Part shown: positions 31,870-36,292 of the stretch, piece after piece
Numbering within the stretch: the first letter of the stretch is position 1
Layout: each line of letters opens with the position of its first letter
DNA from: an uncultured Lachnospiraceae bacterium
GTDB lineage: Bacteria; Bacillota; Clostridia; Lachnospirales; Lachnospiraceae
Length of the DNA: 36,292 bases
Direction of reading: 5' to 3'
Assembly: GCA_900555195.1 (NCBI GenBank)
Contig: USKC01000003.1
Span: 1 to 36,292 of the forward strand
Position numbers and translations under genes: made by a program
The notes under the pieces: model-generated
What the model saw: only the letters and a program-made list of their open reading frames with translations
The model's database searches: none
What the model was told of the DNA's origin: nothing

Positions 31870-32541
31870 ATGGTTCACATACTTGTGGTGGAGGATGATG
31901 TGAAATTGAATCAGATCGTCTGCACTTATCTGAATGACAGCGGCTTTGAGGCGAAGGGATGCCTGTCTGCGAGTGAGGCTTATGATGAAATGTATCAGAA
32001 TATATATGAGCTGATTATTTCCGATATCATGATGCCGGGAATTGATGGATTTGAATTCGCCAGAACGGTCAGAAATGTGAATAAGACCATTCCGATCCTT
32101 TTCATGTCCGCGAAGGATGATCTGCCGTCCAAGCAGAAGGGATTCCTGCTCGGCATCGATGATTATATGGTCAAGCCCATAGAACTGGGCGAATTGCTGC
32201 TGCGCGTAAGGGCGCTGCTGCGAAGAGCGAATATTGAGATGGAACGCAGGATCACTGTGGGCAATCTGACTCTGGACGCGGATGCAATGAGCGCAGAGAT
32301 CAACGGAGAAGAAGTGAACCTGACCACCCGGGAGTTTAATATTATATATAAGCTTCTTTCCTATCCGAAGAAGACTTTTTCCAGGGCGCAGCTGATGGAT
32401 GAATTCTGGGGAGTGGACAGCGATACCAGTCTGCGTGCGGTTGACGTATATGTGACAAAACTGAGGGATAAGCTGTCGGCCTGTGACGGCTTCAAAATTG
32501 TAACGGTGAGAGGGCTTGGCTATAAGGCGGTGCTGGTGTGA
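31870..32541 (+). CDS. OmpR-family response regulator
   Basis: A 223-residue response regulator. The receiver has VVEDD, phosphorylation site Asp52 (LIISDIMMPGIDG), and the Ser/Lys switch residues (LFMSAKDD, DYMVKPIELGELL). The winged-helix half ends with LRAVDVYVTKLRDKLSACDGFKIVTVRGLGYK. A very strong AAAGGAGGT lies upstream. The kinase gene follows after a 137-bp gap that is filled with hairpins, unusual because regulator and kinase genes usually touch or overlap. It may bind the direct repeats at 30778. Confidence 0.94.
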   Translation: MVHILVVEDDVKLNQIVCTYLNDSGFEAKGCLSASEAYDEMYQNIYELIISDIMMPGIDGFEFARTVRNVNKTIPILFMSAKDDLPSKQKGFLLGIDDYMVKPIELGELLLRVRALLRRANIEMERRITVGNLTLDADAMSAEINGEEVNLTTREFNIIYKLLSYPKKTFSRAQLMDEFWGVDSDTSLRAVDVYVTKLRDKLSACDGFKIVTVRGLGYKAVLV

Positions 32542-32568
32542 AATAAACCATCAGGGGTATGTTCACGG

Positions 32569-32665
32569 CCGAACAAGTTCGGTGGCTATTTGGGCCGGAG
32601 CGTCACAAATAGCTTTTCGGCATCGGAGAAATCGCATTCGCGATTTCTCTTCGCTGACGCTCCGG
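32569..32665 (+). repeat. Cluster of nested hairpins between regulator and kinase
   Basis: Four perfect stems pack into 97 bp: CCGAA/TTCGG (32569-32573, 32578-32582), GCTATTTG/CAAATAGC (32585-32592, 32606-32613), CCGGAGCGTCA/TGACGCTCCGG (32595-32605, 32655-32665) and GAGAAATCGC/GCGATTTCTC (32626-32635, 32640-32649). The second and third are interlocked, so they compete or form a pseudoknot. The outer stem ends 3 bases before the GGAGG ribosome site of the kinase gene. It may control translation or message stability, or be a mobile hairpin repeat. Confidence 0.8.
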
Positions 32666-32678
32666 AATGGAGGTTGCT

Positions 32679-33758
32679 ATGAAAAAAGAGAATTCCGGCC
32701 CCTATTATGGAAAGGTCAGGGAAAGCCGTTTTCCGGTTTCTCTTTTTATCATCTATCTTGGCGTGCTCTTTCTGATGTCCGGAATTCACACGGGGTTAAT
32801 CGTGTTCATGAATAAGATGAACTGGAATGAACTGGCACAGACGGCCGTTCCCATGCTCTATTGGGGCATAGTGGCGATGGGGCTGGCCCTGTTCACAAGG
32901 AAGAAAATGAAGCATACCTATGAGGAGCCGCTGCATAAAATAGCGGAAGCGACCAGCAAGGTGGCGGGCGGAGACTTTTCGGTATATGTTCCCACACTGC
33001 ATACGCAGAACAAGTGGGATTATCTGGATGTGATGATTATGGATTTTAATAAGATGGTGGAAGAATTGGGAAGCATCGAAACGCTGAAAACCGATTTTGT
33101 CTCCAACGTATCCCACGAAATGAAAACGCCCATCGCGATCATCAAGAATTATGCGGAACTGCTCAAAATAGAGGAACTGCCGGAAGCGCGAAAAAAAGAG
33201 TATGCTGAAAATATTGAATCAGCGGCGTCCAGGCTGTCAACCCTGATCGGCAATATTCTCAAACTCAATAAGCTGGAAAACCAGAGGATCACGCCGGAGG
33301 TGGAAGCCTATGACGTATGCAGGCAGCTGTGCGAATGCATCCTCTCGTTTGAGGAGGCCTGGGAAGAGAAGGGCATAGAGCTGGATACGCAGATCGAGGA
33401 TTCCTGCATGGTGAAAGCGGATGAAAGCCTGTTGGAGCTGGTATGGAACAATCTTTTGTCCAATGCGGTCAAGTTCACAGAGCCGGGCGGACAGATCTGT
33501 GTGAAACAGGCTTTGGAAGGAAAATATGTGACGGTGGCCATATCGGATACGGGCTGCGGCATGGATGAAGAAGGAATGAAACATATCTTTGATAAGTTCT
33601 ACCAGGGAGATACTTCCCATGCGAAGGAAGGAAACGGCCTGGGCCTGGCGCTTGTGAAACGGGTGCTGGAATTGCTGGACGGGGATATCCGTGTGACGAG
33701 CAGGCCGGGAGAAGGAAGTACCTTTCTGGTGACACTGCTGGCGGCGGAAGAGGAATAG
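32679..33758 (+). CDS. Sensor histidine kinase
   Basis: A 359-residue membrane histidine kinase with two helices (about 18-42 and 55-73) and almost no extracytoplasmic loop, as in intramembrane-sensing kinases. A HAMP-like linker (PLHKIAEATSKVAGGDFSVYV) leads to HisKA with phospho-acceptor His146 (NVSHEMKTPIAI) and HATPase_c with NLLSNAVKFTEPGG and GNGLGLALVKRVLELLDG. ATG 32679 is chosen because GGAGG (32669-32673) sits 5 bases before it; an ATG at 32667 overlaps that site. Short-loop kinases often rely on a partner membrane protein, for which the products of 30938 and 33810 are candidates. Confidence 0.92.
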   Translation: MKKENSGPYYGKVRESRFPVSLFIIYLGVLFLMSGIHTGLIVFMNKMNWNELAQTAVPMLYWGIVAMGLALFTRKKMKHTYEEPLHKIAEATSKVAGGDFSVYVPTLHTQNKWDYLDVMIMDFNKMVEELGSIETLKTDFVSNVSHEMKTPIAIIKNYAELLKIEELPEARKKEYAENIESAASRLSTLIGNILKLNKLENQRITPEVEAYDVCRQLCECILSFEEAWEEKGIELDTQIEDSCMVKADESLLELVWNNLLSNAVKFTEPGGQICVKQALEGKYVTVAISDTGCGMDEEGMKHIFDKFYQGDTSHAKEGNGLGLALVKRVLELLDGDIRVTSRPGEGSTFLVTLLAAEEE

Positions 33759-33809
33759 GCCGGAATTGAGGATACGGACGGAGCCGAACGCTCTGACAAG
33801 GAGGTAAAG

Positions 33810-34361
33810 ATGCGCGAATCAGACAGAAAAGAATTCGTCAGTTATGAATATAAGGAAGTGTTGGCAGACAGGAGTAAGGCCTCTTTCCTGCTGGATGGCT
33901 ATGAGAATTTTGGCTGGGAAGCAAGCGGAAAGAGTTTTGAGGAATTCCTGGATAGCACGGATCCGGGAAAGCAGAAAAAGGTGCTTTTGCGGCTGAAGAG
34001 AAACAGGAAGCTTGTCAACAGGGTGGAACTGACAAGGCTTCAGAGAAATTATGAAGCCTGCCTCAGCGAGATTGAAACCTTGGAGAAATCCAAAACCTCC
34101 GCGGCAACGATGTACGCGTTGATACTGGGAATCGTGGGTACGGCATTTATGGCAGGTTCCACGTTTGCGGTAACGGCATCACCTCCCCATATCCTGTTAT
34201 GCATTGTGTTGGCGATACCTGGTTTCCTGGGCTGGATTCTTCCCTATTTTGTGTATAAGAAAGTGGTGGAAAAGCAGACGGAGAAGGTGACGCCGCTGAT
34301 AGAAGAGAAATACGATGAGATCGATTCGATCTGTGAGAGAGGAAATAAACTGTTATATTGA
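33810..34361 (+). CDS. Unrecognised two-helix membrane protein
   Basis: A 183-residue protein without a family I can name. Residues 1-95 are charged and soluble; 60-95 (RLKRNRKLVNRVELTRLQRNYEACLSEIETLEKS) are probably a coiled coil. Two membrane helices follow (about 100-122 and 127-148), then a charged C-terminal tail with KVTPLIEEKYDEIDSICERG. ACAAGGAGGTAAAG precedes the ATG. It is the last gene of the operon with the two-component pair, 51 bp after the kinase, and is followed by a terminator. Both ends are probably cytoplasmic. Confidence 0.75.
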   Translation: MRESDRKEFVSYEYKEVLADRSKASFLLDGYENFGWEASGKSFEEFLDSTDPGKQKKVLLRLKRNRKLVNRVELTRLQRNYEACLSEIETLEKSKTSAATMYALILGIVGTAFMAGSTFAVTASPPHILLCIVLAIPGFLGWILPYFVYKKVVEKQTEKVTPLIEEKYDEIDSICERGNKLLY

Positions 34362-34371
34362 TAGAAGAAAG

Positions 34372-34402
34372 CCGTCCGGAGATGAAAAGCCGGGCGGTTT
34401 TT
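34372..34402 (+). terminator. Intrinsic terminator of two-component operon
   Basis: CCGTCCGG (34372-34379) pairs with CCGGGCGG (34390-34397), with one G-T pair, followed by five T. It lies 10 bp after the stop of the two-helix membrane protein. Confidence 0.8.
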
Positions 34403-34485
34403 GGTTATCCGCAAAATGACAAAATAACTGTATATAAATGGTAAAATTTTGGGGAGAAAGTGAACAAAAGTAGAAACGGGAAAGC

Positions 34486-34514
34486 TTGACATCGAAACCG
34501 CCTTGAATTACTAT
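34486..34514 (+). promoter_or_regulatory. Near-consensus promoter of the cobalamin unit
   Basis: A perfect TTGACA (34486-34491) and TACTAT (34509-34514) are separated by exactly 17 bp. Transcription would begin near 34521, about 30 nt before the cobalamin aptamer and about 520 nt before the coding start. A strong constitutive promoter fits control by the riboswitch. Confidence 0.85.
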
Positions 34515-34550
34515 GAAAGCAGTAATTTCCGGGTGAAAATGCCCGGGGAG

Positions 34551-34720
34551 ATGAAGAGGTGCCCGCAGACAGCCGGCAAGGCGCTGCGGGATAATAGGGA
34601 AAAGGGTGAGAATCCCTTGCGGTCCCGCCGCTGTAACGGAAGAGCTCCGTCGGGAAAGGCCACTGGGAAACCGGGAAGGCAGGACGGGGTGTGGACGCCG
34701 AAGCCAGAAGACCTGCCCTT
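34551..34720 (+). promoter_or_regulatory. Cobalamin (B12) riboswitch aptamer
   Basis: The aptamer consensus is clear: the initial GAGGTGCCC, the AAGGGTGAGAATCCCTT hairpin (34602-34618), the GCGGTCCCGCCGCTGTAA core, GGCCACTGGGAAACC, and the B12 box AAGCCAGAAGACCTGCC (34701-34717), which matches the classical box. It binds adenosyl- or other cobalamins and turns the downstream gene off when the vitamin is plentiful. The terminator at 34888-34939 is the probable output. Confidence 0.95.
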
Positions 34721-34804
34721 CATTACGGGGAGACCTCAAAACAGAGGCTTCCCGCAACGGTTACGAGCGATGGCCGGATGCAAATGGAAGCTCTTTTGTT
34801 ACAT

Positions 34805-34836
34805 GTCACACTGTGAACACGCAGTTGCCGTGTGAC
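34805..34836 (+). other. Extra hairpin in riboswitch expression platform
   Basis: GTCACAC (34805-34811) pairs perfectly with GTGTGAC (34830-34836), and flanking ACAT/ATGT bases may extend the stem. It lies between the aptamer and the terminator and could be an anti-terminator or spacer element. Confidence 0.5.
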
Positions 34837-34887
34837 CGGTAATGTTCCTTTCACGGCAGCGTGCCGGGAGAGGGGCTTCTTTTTGTC

Positions 34888-34939
34888 GCCGTTCTTTGCT
34901 GAGGATAGGAAGATATCTCGCAGAGAAACGGCTTTTTTT
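34888..34939 (+). terminator. Riboswitch-controlled terminator
   Basis: GCCGTTCTTTGC (34888-34899) pairs with GCAGAGAAACGGC (34920-34932), with a small bulge, and runs into seven T. It lies about 100 bp before the coding start, the position expected for B12-dependent premature termination. Confidence 0.75.
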
Positions 34940-35007
34940 AGTCCGCCATTTTTTCCGGCCGTATCCGTGCTGTCCCGGAATTACCGGTCACTGTAAAATG
35001 AGGGAAA

Positions 35008-35028
35008 GCCGGTTGGAGGTCAACCGGC
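35008..35028 (+). other. Perfect hairpin with ribosome-site-like loop
   Basis: GCCGGTTG (35008-35015) and CAACCGGC (35021-35028) form an 8-bp perfect stem with GAGGT in the loop. The coding start is 13 bp further on, and its likely ribosome site AAAGG (35031-35035) directly follows. It may be a second, translational control point or a decoy site. Confidence 0.6.
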
Positions 35029-35041
35029 GGAAAGGCGGAAG

Positions 35042-36271
35042 ATGAAAAATAGAATCATTGCTATCCTGTTCAGCTTTATGCTGGCAGCAGGAAGCCTGAG
35101 TGCGTGCGCGGGAGCGCAGAATGAGACTGCAAAGACAGAGACGAGCACTGCGGCAGTTCAGAGCCAGGCGGATGAAACCGGGGAGAGCGTTTCCGAAGAA
35201 ATGGAAACGGCAGCAGCGGAAACGGATGCTGAGGAAGAGACCGGGGAAGGCGGGAATGCGTCAGGAGGAATAACGGAGTTTACGGATTCCTGCGGAACGC
35301 AGTTTCAGCTGGAGAAACCGTTGGAACGGATCATTGTGCTGAACAGGCAGACAGCGGAGGCGATTCAGATCCTTCAGGCACAGGATAAGGTGATCGCCAC
35401 AGGCGATACGACGGTGGAGAATAATCCGTATTTGTTGGATTATCAGGAATTGCCTGATATGGGGGATACCGGAGAGCTGAATATCGAAGCGATCATCAGC
35501 CTGCAGCCGGATGCGGTTCTGGTACATACCAACAGGGCTACGGAATTGGAAGATCAGCTGGTGCCCGCCGGGATCGCGGTGATCCGGATGGATAATTATC
35601 AGCCGGAAAGATATGATGAGGAAATGCTTCTTTTGGGCCGGATCCTTGGGAAGGAACAGAGGGCGCAGGAGTTCCTGGAATACAAGCATGCGCAGGAGGA
35701 TATGATCGCGGAAAGGGTGGCACAGATCGGTGAAGATGAGAAGAAAACCGTCATGGCACTTTCCGTCGGTTTTCTGAACAGCGACGGAGGATACCGGATT
35801 TTTCCCTGCATGTCGATCGACGGCGAGATGGGAGTGGGAGAAGGATATTCCACAATCCTGGCCGGAGGGCTGGATGCTTCCCCAGAGATTCAGTATGATC
35901 CTTCGGTAGGAGATACCACGATCCTGGTGGATGAAGAATATGCGCTTTCCTGCAACCCCCAGGTGCTCACGCTGCATGGAACCTGGCTGGGAGGCTATGA
36001 CTGTGAGGATGAGACAGAATTTCGCGACGTAATCGACCATATCTATGAAATTTCATCTATCTCCCAGATGGATGCTGGAAAGAACAGGGAAGTCTATATT
36101 TTCCATACAGATTTCTTAGGCGCGTCTAAACGCCATATCGGTGTGATGCAGCTGTGCAAGTATCTTTACCCTGAAAAATTCGCTGACCTGGACGTGGAAG
36201 GCTATGCCAGGGAGTATTTTGAGAATTGGCTCGGGACCGAATACAAGGGGATCTGGTATTCTGCCGCATAA
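35042..36271 (+). CDS. B12-regulated ABC substrate-binding lipoprotein
   Basis: A 409-residue exported lipoprotein of the periplasmic-binding-protein class used by B12, heme and siderophore ABC importers (BtuF/FecB-like). The signal peptide ends with LSAC (Cys22), followed by a Glu/Thr/Ala-rich linker to about residue 75. The fold begins with ITEFTDSCGTQFQLEKPLERIIVLNRQTAEAIQIL, continues with IEAIISLQPDAVLVHTNRA and MLLLGRILGKEQRAQEFL (the long connecting helix), and closes with a second lobe (IDHIYEISSISQMDAGKNREVYIF). Control by the cobalamin riboswitch makes a corrinoid the best ligand guess. No permease or ATPase gene follows in the window, and a strong terminator begins within the last codons. 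Confidence 0.9.
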   Translation: MKNRIIAILFSFMLAAGSLSACAGAQNETAKTETSTAAVQSQADETGESVSEEMETAAAETDAEEETGEGGNASGGITEFTDSCGTQFQLEKPLERIIVLNRQTAEAIQILQAQDKVIATGDTTVENNPYLLDYQELPDMGDTGELNIEAIISLQPDAVLVHTNRATELEDQLVPAGIAVIRMDNYQPERYDEEMLLLGRILGKEQRAQEFLEYKHAQEDMIAERVAQIGEDEKKTVMALSVGFLNSDGGYRIFPCMSIDGEMGVGEGYSTILAGGLDASPEIQYDPSVGDTTILVDEEYALSCNPQVLTLHGTWLGGYDCEDETEFRDVIDHIYEISSISQMDAGKNREVYIFHTDFLGASKRHIGVMQLCKYLYPEKFADLDVEGYAREYFENWLGTEYKGIWYSAA

Positions 36272-36292
36272 TACCAGATCCCCTTGTATTTT
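36240..36292 (+). terminator. Long perfect terminator overlapping gene end
   Basis: A 21-bp perfect inverted repeat: AATACAAGGGGATCTGGTATT (36240-36260) pairs with its complement at 36270-36290, and the T run continues past the window edge. The 5' arm encodes the last residues (YKGIWYS) and the TAA stop (36269-36271) sits at the loop edge. The A-rich start makes it usable on both strands. Confidence 0.88.

Overview
The window looks like a chromosomal accessory stretch of a Gram-positive gut Clostridia, most likely a Lachnospiraceae member. The reasons are strong AGGAGG-type ribosome binding sites, many lipoproteins with LAAC-type lipoboxes and Glu/Thr/Ala-rich linkers, Tn916-type integrase debris, OmpR-type two-component systems, and protein families (surface flavodoxins, DUF362, Zn-macrodomain, iron alcohol dehydrogenase) common in that group. 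No rRNA, tRNA or CRISPR array was seen.

Layout. (1) 1-3800 is mobile-element debris: a Tn916-type integrase pseudogene on the minus strand, an intact Phd/Doc toxin-antitoxin pair with a visible operator, and an apparently intact IS1182-family element starting 5 bp after doc. (2) 3833-6838 is a redox block: an alpha/beta-hydrolase lipoprotein, an iron alcohol dehydrogenase and a flavodoxin lipoprotein, closed by a terminator. (3) 7044-12561 is a tight three-gene cassette with ATGA overlaps: a TerB_N/TerB_C protein with an MmcQ-like N-terminus, a BrxD-like ATPase and an Lhr/BrxH-like SF2 helicase. It resembles a cut-out piece of BREX/Pgl-type defence without phosphatase, methylase or kinase, and is the best candidate for an under-described system. 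(4) 12609-18628 (minus) is a two-component system driving an ABC exporter, one permease of which carries a fused M1-type metallopeptidase. (5) 18894-28712 is a second redox block: a broken cyclophilin-like lipoprotein, a flavodoxin lipoprotein, a flavodoxin-like/hydrolase fusion, a secondary alcohol dehydrogenase, a DUF362 lipoprotein overlapping an ArsP-like permease, a MATE exporter, an aldo/keto reductase, a flavin reductase and a RibD/DHFR-like reductase. (6) 28761-29635 holds a long hairpin repeat and a shredded ftsH remnant. (7) 29840-30619 is a Zn-macrodomain ADP-ribose hydrolase. (8) 30938-34361 is an operon of two unrecognised membrane proteins around an OmpR-type two-component pair, with an elaborate hairpin between regulator and kinase. 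(9) 34486-36292 is a cobalamin riboswitch unit: a near-consensus promoter, aptamer, intrinsic terminator and one substrate-binding lipoprotein whose own terminator starts inside the coding region.

How it fits together. The redox blocks suggest cell-surface and cytoplasmic handling of alcohols, carbonyls, quinones or flavins plus efflux. The TerB-ATPase-helicase cassette sits between these metabolic blocks as an independent unit with its own extended -10 promoter. Functions are inferred from motif reading only; no database search was run.
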